This document shows positions 45,344 to 54,500 of a stretch of DNA of 64,000 nucleotides, piece by piece. The DNA comes from Luteococcus sp038433155. Lineage in GTDB: Bacteria; Actinomycetota; Actinomycetes; Propionibacteriales; Propionibacteriaceae. Position numbers and translations under genes: made by a program. The stretch is from assembly GCF_038433155.1 (NCBI RefSeq), contig NZ_JBCDMW010000028.1, positions 1-64,000 on the forward strand. Reading direction: 5' to 3'. Under the pieces are notes generated by a model that worked only from the letters and a program-made list of their open reading frames with translations, was not told the origin of the DNA and did not search any database. The stretch's first letter is position 1, and the number at the start of each line of letters is the position of its first letter.

Positions 45344-45436
45344 GGGGTATTACGGTGGTTTGTGGAGCGCAGGCCAGATATCCTCTTGTGAACCTGTGCC
45401 CATCGGTACAGGCGACATCGACCAAGCGAGGATGAA

Positions 45437-45820
45437 GTGCCCATCGGCAAGGTGCGTTTCTACGACGCGGAGAAGGGTTTTGGCTTCCTGAGCAAGGAGG
45501 ACGGCGGCGACGTCTACGTGCGCGCCAATGTGCTGCCGGAGGGAGTCACGTCGCTGCGGCCGGGCCAGAAGGTGGAGTTCGGCATCATTGAGGGGCGACG
45601 CGGTGAGCAGGCGCTCAGCGTGCGCCTGATCGACACGCCGCCCTCGCTGTCCAAGGCCAGCCGCAAGAAGCCCGAGCAGCTGGCCGTGATCACCGAGGAC
45701 CTGATCAAGCTGCTGGACGGGATCGGCAATGGCTACCGCCACGGCCGGCACCCCGATGCCAAGCATTCCAAGCAGATCGCGATGATGCTGCGCAAGGTCG
45801 CCGACGAGCTGGAGCTGTGA
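45437..45820 (+). CDS. Cold-shock domain protein with a C-terminal extension
   Basis: A 127-residue RNA-binding protein. The cold-shock domain fills residues 1-66, with RNP1 KGFGFLS and RNP2 DVYVRAN. About 60 further residues, helical and basic (RKKPEQLAVITEDLIKLLDG), are typical of actinobacterial CspA-like proteins found beside DUF3027. The GTG at 45437 has GAGGA upstream. The stop overlaps the next gene, so the pair is coupled. Confidence 0.9.
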   Translation: MPIGKVRFYDAEKGFGFLSKEDGGDVYVRANVLPEGVTSLRPGQKVEFGIIEGRRGEQALSVRLIDTPPSLSKASRKKPEQLAVITEDLIKLLDGIGNGYRHGRHPDAKHSKQIAMMLRKVADELEL

Positions 45821-46605
45821 TGGCGGCAGTGCGCACCGCCAAGGCCCCCAAGCTGGACGCCGTCACCTCTGCGGCGGTGGACCAGGCCCGCGAGGCCGCG
45901 CTGGAGGAGGCGAAGGACTTCGGCGTCGGTGACCACCTGGGCACGGTGGCCGAGGAGGACCGCGTCGTCACCCACCTGTTCGACTGCCCGCACCCGGCCT
46001 ATGCCGGCTGGCGCTGGGCGGTCACCATGGTGCGCGCCTCCCGGGCCCGGGCCGCCACCGTCAACGAGGTGGTGCTGCTTCCCGGCGAGGAGGCCCTGCT
46101 GGCGCCCCAGTGGGTGCCGTGGAGTGACCGGATCCAGGCCGGCGACGTCGCCCCGGGCACACTGCTGCCCACCCCGGACAATGATCCGCGGCTGGAGCCC
46201 GGTTTCACCGGCGGCGAGCTGGCCGCCGACGCCGGCCCGGCCGAGTGGAGCGCCACCCGGGCCGTCGTCCATGAGCTGGGGCTGGGTCGTGAGCGGGTGC
46301 TCTCCCAGCACGGCCGCGCCGTCGCCGCCGAGCGGTGGAATGCCGGCGAGGCGGGTGCGGACAACCAGTCCACCCGGCTGGCCCCCGCCAACTGTGTCAC
46401 CTGTGGCTACTTTGTCCGGCTGCAGGGCGGTCTGGGCACCATGTTCGGGGCCTGTACCAATGAGTTCTCGCCCTTCGATGCCAGCGTCGTCGCCATCGAC
46501 CATGGCTGCGGCGGGCACTCCGACGTCGTCGCGGAGGAGCGCGGGGTGGAGCTGGCCGAACCAGTCTTCGACACCATCAGCATCGACGACAACCTGTTCG
46601 ACTGA
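45817..46605 (+). CDS. DUF3027 family protein
   Basis: A 262-residue protein conserved next to cold-shock genes in actinobacteria; function unknown. It begins MAAVRTAKAPKLDAVTSAAV. The C-terminal third has NCVTCGYFVRLQGGLG, FGACTNEFSPFDASVV and DHGCGGHSD, a Cys pattern that could bind zinc. GTG 45817 (4-nt overlap) or ATG 45820 can be the start. A hairpin with a TTCG loop follows. Confidence 0.85.
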   Translation: MMAAVRTAKAPKLDAVTSAAVDQAREAALEEAKDFGVGDHLGTVAEEDRVVTHLFDCPHPAYAGWRWAVTMVRASRARAATVNEVVLLPGEEALLAPQWVPWSDRIQAGDVAPGTLLPTPDNDPRLEPGFTGGELAADAGPAEWSATRAVVHELGLGRERVLSQHGRAVAAERWNAGEAGADNQSTRLAPANCVTCGYFVRLQGGLGTMFGACTNEFSPFDASVVAIDHGCGGHSDVVAEERGVELAEPVFDTISIDDNLFD

Positions 46606-46626
46606 CCTCGGCGGGTTGTCCCCAGG

Positions 46627-46664
46627 GCGTCACCGACCCATGGCTTCGGCCAGGGCGGTGACGC
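46627..46664 (+). terminator. Terminator of the cold-shock/DUF3027 operon
   Basis: GCGTCACCG pairs with CGGTGACGC, enclosing a second stem TGGC-TTCG-GCCA. Confidence 0.75.
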
Positions 46665-46880
46665 TCGTGCATTGTGGGAGGCTCCGCGCACCGGCGTAGG
46701 GGCAGCGCCGCTGCCTGCGTCCACGGACCATGAAGAGTGGCCGGGAGTCGCACAGGAACGCAGACCGGACCCAGCTGCCCTCTGCGGGGGAGGATCATCG
46801 TCGGGTTGGACACGACGGAAAGTGGTGGGATGCTCGGGAATCACGTGGGTGCGGGGGGTCTGGTCTGGGGCGCGCGGCCG

Positions 46881-47998
46881 ATGGACGTCAACCTGCTGGA
46901 CGCCAATGTCCAGTGGTTGGCGGGTGCGCTGCTGGTGCTCTCGCTGGTTGGGGGTACCTGGCTGAGCATGCTGCGGCTGCGTCGCCGCTGGCTGATGGCG
47001 CTCAAGAATGTCGCCGTGATCGCGCTGTCCATCGGCCTGGCCATGGCCGCCGTGGCGCTGCAACTCAACCTGCGCAATGCCTGGTTCCCCAAGGTCTCCG
47101 ATCTCTACGAGGAGCCGGCGCCGGTGGAGGACACCTCCGTCGGCGCCCGGACGGACGACCGCACCTTCGGCAGGGTCGCCCTGACCCGCGTCGATGACCG
47201 GGTGCTTCCGCTCCTGCCCAAGCCGGGTCAACGGCTGCAGAGCTTCACCGTCACCACCAGCCAGGGCCGTCGGGGCTGGCCGGTCGACGTGCTGCTGCCC
47301 GAGGGCTACTTCGACCCGGCCAATGCCCACCGCGCTTATCCGGTGGTGATGGCGCTGCACGGCGTGCCCGGCAGCGTCTCGGTCTGGCAGGGAAGGATGT
47401 CGCTCACCCGGCTCACCGATGACCTGGTCCGCCAGCACCGGGTGGCGCCCTTCATCACCGTGATGCCGGAGGTGACCCCGTCGGGAATGGACACGGAATG
47501 CCAGCTGGGCCCCGACAGCACCAACCAGTCCAAGACCTGGCTCAGCAAGGACATCCCGGACTTCCTGTCCGCCCGCTTCCGGGTGATTCCGCAACGGGAG
47601 GCGTGGGCGACGGCCGGCTACTCGGCCGGCGGGTGGTGTGCTGCGGCGCTGCCGATGCTGCACCCGCAGCGCTTTGGCAGCGGGATCGTGCTGGGAGGCT
47701 ACTTCCGCCCGTGGTGGGGCAATGCCAAGCCGCCGGCCAGCGCCGTCGCGGAGCTGGGCAACCGGCTGGACCTGCCTGCGGTGGCCCGACGCGCCAAGCC
47801 GCCCGTCGCGCTCTATGTGCAGACCGCCAAAGATGACCCGAACTCCTGGCCCAGCACGCACGTCTTCCTGACCCGGGTGAAGGCCCCCGCCATGGTCACC
47901 GCGGAGATCAACACGCAGGGCGGGCACACCTTCCGGCTGTGGATGCCCGGTCTCACCCGGCCTGGCTGGGCCGAACCGTGCCCGGCTTCAAGCCCTGA
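46881..47998 (+). CDS. Membrane-anchored esterase (alpha/beta hydrolase), probably frameshifted near its end
   Basis: An Esterase-D/antigen 85-like protein of about 370 residues. Two N-terminal hydrophobic segments (about 10-28 and 37-55) precede the hydrolase domain (PVDVLLPEGYFDP, ALHGVPGS). The nucleophile Ser is in TAGYSAGGWCA and the His in QGGHTFRLWMP. As given, the frame runs on to 48227 over text without protein character, antisense to DUF2530. Changing phase near 47962 gives WLGRTVPGFKP and a stop at 47996-47998, a typical ending for the family. One base seems missing in ACCCGGCCTGG. The ATG at 46881 is preferred; 46830 is possible. Confidence 0.7.
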
Positions 47999-48004
47999 CC
48001 GGCC

Positions 48005-48256
48005 TCATCCCCGGCGGGCTCGACGGCGGGAACACCACCAGATCCCGATCAGGCCCAGCATCGTCCCGCTGACCCCCACCCACAGCCACCAACCCTGCCC
48101 GGCGCTCGCCAGGGAGTCGCGACGCAGCCAGAACAGCAGCGTGAGCAGCACCCACAGGGCCGTGCCGAACCGCGCCACCGTCACCCCGTCCTCGTCGAGG
48201 GGACGGATGGGGGCCTGCACGAAGTGATGGTGCTCGGGGCCACGCGACTCGCTCAT
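48005..48256 (-). CDS. DUF2530 family membrane protein
   Basis: An 83-residue protein with the family opening PLDEDGVTVARFGTALWVLL and two membrane helices (about 30-45 and 53-72), ending in a basic tail CSRRRARR. Found in actinobacteria next to NCS2 permeases, as here, divergently. Function unknown. TAGAAT lies 7 nt before the ATG on the minus strand. Confidence 0.8.
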   Translation of the reverse strand: MSESRGPEHHHFVQAPIRPLDEDGVTVARFGTALWVLLTLLFWLRRDSLASAGQGWWLWVGVSGTMLGLIGIWWCSRRRARRG

Positions 48257-48263
48257 GGACGCA

Positions 48264-48269
48264 ATTCTA
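48264..48269 (-). promoter_or_regulatory. Leaderless -10 element of DUF2530 (TAGAAT)
   Basis: TAGAAT plus 7 nt before ATG on the minus strand; the divergent permease starts 25 bp away. Confidence 0.5.
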
Positions 48270-48293
48270 GGCGGCCGGGGCCGCGGCAATACC

Positions 48294-49871
48294 ATGAGCG
48301 CCATGGTCATGAAATCCCCTCGACCGGCGGCCCGGCCGTCCGGTCAGAACCCCGCCGCCCAACTCTCCTGGCTCGACCGCTGGTTCGAGATCACCCAGCG
48401 TGGCTCCGACGTCGGACGGGAGGTGCGCGGTGGCCTGGTGACCTTCTTCACGATGGCCTACATCATCGCCCTCAACCCGATCATCATCGGCTCGGAGGCC
48501 GATGCCAACGGCAACCTGCTCTCCGGCGCCCCGAAATTCCTGGACGCGGCCCACACCCAGGTGGACTGGGCCGCCGTCGCGGACTCCAAGATGATGGTGG
48601 CGGCCGGAACCGCCCTGATCGCGGGCCTGATGACCATCCTGATGGGAGTGTGGGGGCGCTACCCGCTGGGTCTGGCCACCGGCCTGGGGCTGAACGCGAT
48701 GCTGGCCTACGCCATCGCGCCGCAGATGACCTGGCCGCAGGCCATGGGCCTGGTGGTCTGGGAGGGCATCCTGATCACCCTGCTGGTGATGACCGGCGTC
48801 CGCACCGCCGTCTTCCGGGCCGTGCCGCCGCCAATGCGCACCGCGATCAGCGTCGGCATCGGCCTGTTCGTCACCTTCGTCGGCCTGATGGACGCTGGTG
48901 TGGTGCGCAAGCCGGCCGGCGCCCCACCCGTCGAGTTGGGAATCAACGGCTCCCTGATGGGCTGGCCGATTGCCGTGTGCATCTTCGGCTTCCTGCTGCT
49001 GGTGCTGCTGTACACCCGCAAGGTGCGGGGCGCGATGCTGCTGAGCATCCTGACCACCTCGGTGGTCGCGGTAATCGTCGAGGCCATCTTCAAGGTGGGC
49101 CCCACCTTCCTGCCCGACGGCAGCAAGAAGGCCACCGGCTGGGCGCTGAACGTGCCCTCGCTCCCCAGCGCCGCCGACTTTGCCAGCCCCAACCTGGGCA
49201 CCCTGGGCAAGGTGGACATGCTGGGCGCCTTCAGCCCGGGCGGGCACTTCTCCTGGAAAGTCTTCCTGGGCCTGCTGCTGTTGACCTTCAGCCTGCTGTT
49301 GGCCGACTTCTTCGACACCGTCGGCACCGTGGTGGCCATTGGCCAGGAGGGTGACCTGCTGCAGGACAACGGCAATCCGCCGCACCTGCAGCAGATCCTC
49401 ACCGTCGACTCCCTGGCCGCGATGGCCGGTGGCCTGGGTGGCGTGTCCTCCAACACCTCCTACATCGAGTCCGCGGCGGGTGTCGGGGAGGGGGCGCGCA
49501 CCGGTCTGGCGTCGGTGGTCACTGGCCTGGCCTTCCTGGCGTCGATCTTCCTCACGCCGATCGTGGACATGATCCCGTCGGAGGCGGCGGCGCCGGTGCT
49601 GGCCTTCGTGGGCTACCTGATGATGAGCCAGGTGGCGCACGTGGACTGGGACGACGTGGAGGACGGGATCCCGGCCTTCCTCACCATCGTGCTGATGCCC
49701 TTCTCCTACTCCATCACGACGGGGATCGGCGCCGGCTTCATCGTCTACTGCCTGATCAAGCTGATCAAGGGCAAGGCCAAGCAGGTGCACCCGCTGCTGT
49801 GGGGTGTCTCCGCCCTATTCCTGGTCTACTTCGGCCAAGGCATCCTGATGAGCCTGATCAACCGGGTCTGA
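48294..49871 (+). CDS. NCS2-family nucleobase permease (AzgA/PbuG-like)
   Basis: A 525-residue membrane protein with about 12-14 segments, in the purine-transporting AzgA-like branch of NCS2. Signatures are FFTMAYIIALNPIIIGSEA, ATGLGLNAMLAYAIAP, ADFFDTVGTVVAIGQEGDL and GGVSSNTSYIESAAGVGEG. The likely substrates are guanine, hypoxanthine or adenine. Start candidates are the ATGs at 48294 and 48303; 48294 is used. No purine riboswitch can fit in the 37-bp leader. Confidence 0.9.
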   Translation: MSAMVMKSPRPAARPSGQNPAAQLSWLDRWFEITQRGSDVGREVRGGLVTFFTMAYIIALNPIIIGSEADANGNLLSGAPKFLDAAHTQVDWAAVADSKMMVAAGTALIAGLMTILMGVWGRYPLGLATGLGLNAMLAYAIAPQMTWPQAMGLVVWEGILITLLVMTGVRTAVFRAVPPPMRTAISVGIGLFVTFVGLMDAGVVRKPAGAPPVELGINGSLMGWPIAVCIFGFLLLVLLYTRKVRGAMLLSILTTSVVAVIVEAIFKVGPTFLPDGSKKATGWALNVPSLPSAADFASPNLGTLGKVDMLGAFSPGGHFSWKVFLGLLLLTFSLLLADFFDTVGTVVAIGQEGDLLQDNGNPPHLQQILTVDSLAAMAGGLGGVSSNTSYIESAAGVGEGARTGLASVVTGLAFLASIFLTPIVDMIPSEAAAPVLAFVGYLMMSQVAHVDWDDVEDGIPAFLTIVLMPFSYSITTGIGAGFIVYCLIKLIKGKAKQVHPLLWGVSALFLVYFGQGILMSLINRV

Positions 49872-49886
49872 CGCGGCCCCGACACG

Positions 49887-49907
49887 TCGACTACACGGTG
49901 TAGTCGA
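49887..49907. promoter_or_regulatory. Perfect operator-like dyad
   Basis: TCGACTACAC and GTGTAGTCGA flank a central G. The TACA-nnn-TGTA core recalls BlaI/CopY-type operators. It sits 9 bp before a TAGAAT hexamer (49916-49921), so a bound protein would cover the promoter of the short transcript described next. Confidence 0.5.
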
Positions 49908-49915
49908 AATCGGGC

Positions 49916-50005
49916 TAGAATCCAGTCCTGGACACAGGTCTCCGGCCGGATGGGCCGGTACAGGGCCGGGCGCATTCACCCTCGTGGTGGGCGCCCGGCC
50001 CTATG
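49916..50005 (+). ncRNA. Candidate short transcript with its own promoter and terminator
   Basis: After the -10-like TAGAAT, the sequence forms a small stem (GGCCGG-ATG-GGCCGG, about 49942-49957). It then forms a strong hairpin AGGGCCGGGCGC / GCGCCCGGCCCT (49962-49973 and 49991-50002). No coding frame of note lies between. It might equally be the terminator region of the NCS2 permease gene. Confidence 0.3.
49962..50002 (+). terminator. Strong hairpin downstream of the NCS2 permease
   Basis: A perfect 12-bp stem with a partly paired loop (CACC / GGTG), followed by ATGTTCT. Confidence 0.7.
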
Positions 50006-50053
50006 TTCTGCCCCGATGCTTCACGTCTCAGGCGTGTGCCGGCCCCTGGCCGC

Positions 50054-50123
50054 ACTCAGCTCGATCTTGGAGTACTTAGCTTGGGCTAGAACCCGAGCTA
50101 AGCACTCCAAGATCGAGCTGAGT
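50054..50123. repeat. Dispersed palindromic element, copy 2 (33-bp arms)
   Basis: ACTCAGCTCGATCTTGGAGT and onward (50054-50087) is the reverse complement of 50091-50123 at 31 of 33 positions. The inner 50 bp are homologous to 21385-21434, including CCAAGATCRAGC. It lies between the permease and the convergent cupin gene. Confidence 0.8.
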
Positions 50124-50172
50124 CGGATGGGGGGCGGCGGATGAGGTCCGCCGCGTTTCCCGGTCGGGGGCG

Positions 50173-50571
50173 TCAGCTGTGCGGCAGCAGCATGGTCACC
50201 GTCAGGGTGGTCGGCTCGGTGGCCCGGACGGCGTGGCGCAGCATGGGGGTCAGGTGCAGCAGGGAGCCGGGGACCAGCTCGACGGTGCGGTCGGGCAGCG
50301 TGAAGTCCACCCGACCGCGGAGCACCTGGATGATTACCGGATGGCGTGCGGCGTGCTCCTTCAGCTCGTCGCCCTCCGCGAACTCGAAGGCCACCACCTT
50401 GGTGGTGTCCAGGTCCAGCACGGCCTTGGCGCCGGGCCGGCCGCCGCGGGATTCGGACTGGCTGCGGGCGTCGACGACGTAGGTGGAGATGCCGTCCTGC
50501 TGGCCGGCGTCGGAGCCCTGGTCGACGTGGCCGATGGTCGGGTCGTCGGCGGGGAGTTCTGTATTTGACAC
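50173..50571 (-). CDS. Cupin-domain protein, probably iron-regulated
   Basis: A 132-residue single-cupin protein. The cupin motif region has HAARHPVIIQVLRGRVDFTL and VPGSLLHLTPMLRHAV, with His residues that could hold a metal. About 45 polar residues precede it. The ligand is unknown. The GTG at 50571 has AAGGAG upstream on the minus strand. It is divergent from a methyltransferase gene, with an iron box between, so it probably responds to iron through DtxR/IdeR. Confidence 0.75.
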   Translation of the reverse strand: MSNTELPADDPTIGHVDQGSDAGQQDGISTYVVDARSQSESRGGRPGAKAVLDLDTTKVVAFEFAEGDELKEHAARHPVIIQVLRGRVDFTLPDRTVELVPGSLLHLTPMLRHAVRATEPTTLTVTMLLPHS

Positions 50572-50593
50572 GGATTTCTCCTTAGTAAAAGCT

Positions 50594-50612
50594 TGAGGAA
50601 AGGCTAACCTAA
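50594..50612. promoter_or_regulatory. DtxR/IdeR iron box
   Basis: TGAGGAAAGGCTAACCTAA matches the 19-bp consensus TTAGGTTAGGCTAACCTAA at 16 positions. It lies in the 63-bp divergent space between the cupin and methyltransferase genes, an unusually A+T-rich spot. Confidence 0.75.
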
Positions 50613-50634
50613 ACAACCGGTGAAGGGAAGGGCA

Positions 50635-51468
50635 ATGGAGCACGAAACCCTGCAGGCGAAGACCAACCAGCCGATCGTCGACGGCTGTGTCCAGGCGGAG
50701 TCGCGTCCGGGAGGTGGGCAGCAGGGGCACTGGGTGCTGGCCTCGCTGGGCAAGCGGGTGCTGCGTCCGGGCGGTCGGGAGCTGACCGAGGCCGTCCTGG
50801 CCGCGGCGGCTCCGGCCGGCAAGCGGGTGGTGGAGTTGGCGCCCGGGATGGGCGTCACGGCCCGTCGGCTGCTGGAGATGGATCCGGCCAGTTACTCCGC
50901 CGTCGAGCGCGATCCGCAGGCCGCCACCACTGTGGAGGGGGTGCTTGGTGGGCGGGGACGGGTTCACCGGGGCAGTGCCGAGGCCACCGGGCTGCCGGAT
51001 GCCAGTGCGGATCTGGTGGTGGGGGAGGCGATGCTCACCATGCAGTCCGAGCGGGGCAAGCGGGAGATCCTGGCCGAGGTCCACCGGGTGTTGGTGCCGG
51101 GAGGAAGCTACGCCATTCACGAGCTGGGCCTGTGGCCGGACCGCCTGGCCGATGAGCGCAAGGATCAGGTGCGCAAGGATCTTGCCCGGGCGATCAAGGT
51201 GAATGCCCGGCCGCTGACCGTCGCGGAGTGGACCACGCTCTTCGACGAGGCGGGCTTTGACGTGTCCTGGCACCAGACCGCTCCGATGGCCTTGCTGGAG
51301 CCCAAGCGGATGCTGGCCGACGAGGGTCCGCTGGGTCTGGCGCGGATCCTGCTCAACCTGGCCCGCAAGCCAGAGGCCCGGCGTCGGGTGCAGCAGATGC
51401 GACGCACCTTCGCGCAGCATCGCCAGGAGCTGTGTGCCGTCGGGCTGGTGGCCACTCGTCGCGCCTGA
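50635..51468 (+). CDS. SAM-dependent methyltransferase, probably iron-regulated
   Basis: A 277-residue class I methyltransferase. Motif I is VVELAPGMGVTARRLL near residue 63, then YSAVERDPQAA, and GLPDASADLVVGEAMLTMQ as the motif II/III region, followed by the Methyltransf_11 pattern VHRVLVPGGSYAIHELGL. The substrate is unknown. AAGGGAAGGG precedes the ATG at 50635. It shares its control region with the cupin gene. The C-terminal 80 residues are basic and helical. Confidence 0.82.
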   Translation: MEHETLQAKTNQPIVDGCVQAESRPGGGQQGHWVLASLGKRVLRPGGRELTEAVLAAAAPAGKRVVELAPGMGVTARRLLEMDPASYSAVERDPQAATTVEGVLGGRGRVHRGSAEATGLPDASADLVVGEAMLTMQSERGKREILAEVHRVLVPGGSYAIHELGLWPDRLADERKDQVRKDLARAIKVNARPLTVAEWTTLFDEAGFDVSWHQTAPMALLEPKRMLADEGPLGLARILLNLARKPEARRRVQQMRRTFAQHRQELCAVGLVATRRA

Positions 51469-51504
51469 GCTGTGCGGGGCGGGCGGCACGCCTGGTCGGG
51501 CGAG

Positions 51505-51520
51505 TGTGGCAAATGTCACA
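51505..51520. promoter_or_regulatory. CRP/GlxR-like dyad upstream of pyc
   Basis: TGTGGCAAATGTCACA compares well with the CRP/GlxR pattern TGTGA-n6-TCACA (one mismatch in the half-sites). Its centre is about 50 bp before the -10 hexamer of pyc. A small hairpin GGTCCG / CGGACC lies between. Confidence 0.5.
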
Positions 51521-51557
51521 GCGGTGAGACGGGTCCGGAATTGTCGGACCCGGCCGC

Positions 51558-51563
51558 TAGGTT
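51558..51563 (+). promoter_or_regulatory. Leaderless -10 element of pyc (TAGGTT)
   Basis: TAGGTT plus 6 nt before the ATG at 51570. Confidence 0.55.
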
Positions 51564-51569
51564 GGCGGC

Positions 51570-54500
51570 ATGTTCTCCAAAGTGCTGGTTGCCAACCGTG
51601 GCGAGATCGCCGTCCGCGCCTTCCGGGCCGCCTATGAGCTGGGGCGAAAGACCGTCGCCGTCTACCCCTATGAGGACCGGGCTTCCGAGCACCGGCTCAA
51701 GGCCGACGAGTCCTACCTGATCGGCGAGCAGGGGCACCCGGTGCGGGCCTACCTGGACATCGCCGAGATGATCCGGGTGGCCAAGGAGTCCGGCGCCGAC
51801 GCGATCTACCCCGGCTACGGCTTCCTGAGCGAGAACCCGGACCTGGCGCAGGCCTGCGTGGACGCCGGGATCACTTTCGTCGGGCCGCCGCCGCAGGTGC
51901 TGGAGCTGGCCGGCAACAAGGTGCGCGCCCTGGCCGCCGCCAAGGCCGCCGGGATTCCGACGCTGCGCTCGTGCGAGCCGTCCACGGATGTCGAGTGGTT
52001 GACCGCCCAGGCCGATGAGATCGGCTTCCCGATCTTCGTCAAGGCCGTCGCGGGTGGTGGCGGGCGCGGCATGCGTCGGGTCAACAGCGCAGCGGACCTG
52101 GCCGAGGCGCTGGGCGCCGCGATGCGGGAGGCGGAGAGCGCCTTCGGTGACCCGACGGTCTTCCTGGAGCAGGCCGTCGGGCGGCCCCGGCACATCGAGG
52201 TGCAGATCCTGGCCGACCAGCAGGGCAATGTGATGCACCTGTTCGAGCGGGACTGCTCCATCCAGCGCCGTCACCAGAAGGTGATTGAGATTGCCCCCGC
52301 CCCGCACATCAGCGACGAGCTGCGCGCGGCGCTGTGCAATGACGCGGTGAAGTTTGCCCAGTCCATCAACTACTCCTGCGCTGGCACCGTGGAATTCCTG
52401 GTGGAGACGGAGGGTCCGCGCGCGGGGGAGCACCACTTCATCGAGATGAATCCCCGGATCCAGGTGGAGCACACCGTCACCGAGGAGATCACCGACGTCG
52501 ACCTGGTGCAGGCCCAGATGCGGATCTGCGAGGGCGAGAGCCTGGCCGATCTGGGGCTTTCCCAGGACAGCCTGGAGATCCGCGGCGCCGCCCTGCAGTG
52601 CCGGATCACCACCGAGGACCCGACCAACCAGTTCCGCCCGGACACCGGCACCATCACCGCCTACCGCTCCGCCTCCGGGGCGGGCATCCGGCTGGACGGC
52701 GGCACGGTGGCCACCGGCGTGGAGATCAGCGGCCACTTCGACTCCATGCTGGTCAAGATGACCGCCCGTGGCCGGGACTTCCACACCGCGATCAGCCGTG
52801 CCCGCCGCGCCCTGGCCGAGTTCCGGATCCGCGGTGTCAGCACCAACATGCCCTTCCTGCGGGCGGTGCTGGACGAGCCGGACTTCGAGGCCGGGCTGAT
52901 CTCCACCGGCTTCATCGATGAGCGGCCCTACCTGCTCAGCGCCCGCACCCCGGCCGACCGCGGGACCAAGATGCTGCGCTGGCTGGCCGACGTGACGGTG
53001 AACAAGCCCAATGGGGAACCGATCACCACCCTTGACCCGGCGGAGAAGCTGCCGGCGGGGGTTGACCTGGGCGCTCCGGTGCCCGACGGGCCGCGCACCC
53101 GGCTGCTGGAGCTGGGGCCGCAGGAGTTCAGCCGCCAGCTGCGCCAGCAGAGCGGAGTGGAGGTGACCGACACCACCTTCCGCGACGCCCACCAGAGCCT
53201 GCTGGCCACCCGGGTGCGCAGCCGTGACCTGCTGACCGTCGCCCCCTACTACGCCCGGATGCTGCCGGAACTGTACAGCGTCGAGTGCTGGGGCGGCGCC
53301 ACCTATGACGTCGCGTTGCGCTTCCTGGGCGAGGACCCGTGGGAGCGGCTGGCCAAGCTGCGTGAGGCCATGCCCAACACGCTGCTGCAGATGCTGCTGC
53401 GCGGCCGCAACACCGTCGGCTACACCCCGTACCCGGTCGAGGTCACCAAGGCCTTCGTGCAGGAGGCCGCGGCGACCGGCGTCGACGTCTTCCGGATCTT
53501 CGACGCGCTGAACGACGTGGAGCAGATGCGCCCGGCGATCGAGGCGGTGCTGGAGACGAAGACCGCGATCGCCGAGGTGGCCCTGTGCTACACCGGCGAC
53601 CTGAACGACCCGGCGGAGACCATTTACACGCTGGACTACTACGTGGAACTGGCCCGACGGTGCGTGGAGGCCGGGGCGCACATCCTGGCCATCAAGGACA
53701 TGGCCGGCCTGCTGCGCCCGCCGGCCGCGGTGAAGCTGGTCACCGCCCTGCGCGACGAGTTCCCGGACATCCCGCTGGCCCTGCACACCCACGACACCGC
53801 GGGCGGCCAGCTGGCCACCCTGCTGGAGGCCATCCGGGTGGACGTGGACATCGTCGACGTCGCCAGCGCCCCGATGGCGGCCACCACCAGCCAGCCGCCG
53901 GCCTCCGCGCTGGTGATGGCCCTGGCTAATACCGGCAAGCAGACCAAGCTGGACCCGCGGGCGGTCACGGAGCTGGAGCCCTACTGGGAGGCGGTGCGCA
54001 AGGTCTACCACCCCTTCGAGTCCGGCCTGCCGTCGCCCACCGGCCGGGTCTATGACCACGAGATCCCCGGCGGCCAGCTGTCCAACCTGCGCCAGCAGGC
54101 GATCGCGCTGGGCCTGGGGGAGAAGTTCGAGCAGATCGAGGCGATGTACGCCGCCGCGGACAAGATCCTGGGCCGTCCGACGAAGGTGACGCCCAGCTCC
54201 AAGGTGGTGGGTGACCTGGCGCTGCACCTGGTGGCCGTCGGCGCCGAGCCCGCCGCCTTCGAGGCCGATCCGCACGCCTTCGACATCCCGGATTCGGTGA
54301 TCGGCTTCCTGAACGGGGAGTTGGGGCAGCCCGAGGGCGGCTGGCCGGAGCCCTTCCGCAGCAAGGCGCTGGAGGGTCGCAAGCAGCCGGTCCGGATCAC
54401 CGACGTGTCGCCGGAAGACCTCGACCTGCTGGCCGAACCCGGCCGGGTCCGGCAGGAGACCCTGAACCGGCTGTTGTTCGCCGGCCCGACGAAGGACTTC

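Noticed and set aside
48000..48227. 75-residue C-terminal tail of the esterase
   Set aside because: It is antisense to DUF2530, lacks protein character, and a single phase change gives a normal family ending.
48257..48293. Purine riboswitch before the NCS2 permease
   Set aside because: The divergent gap is only 37 bp, too short for a riboswitch.
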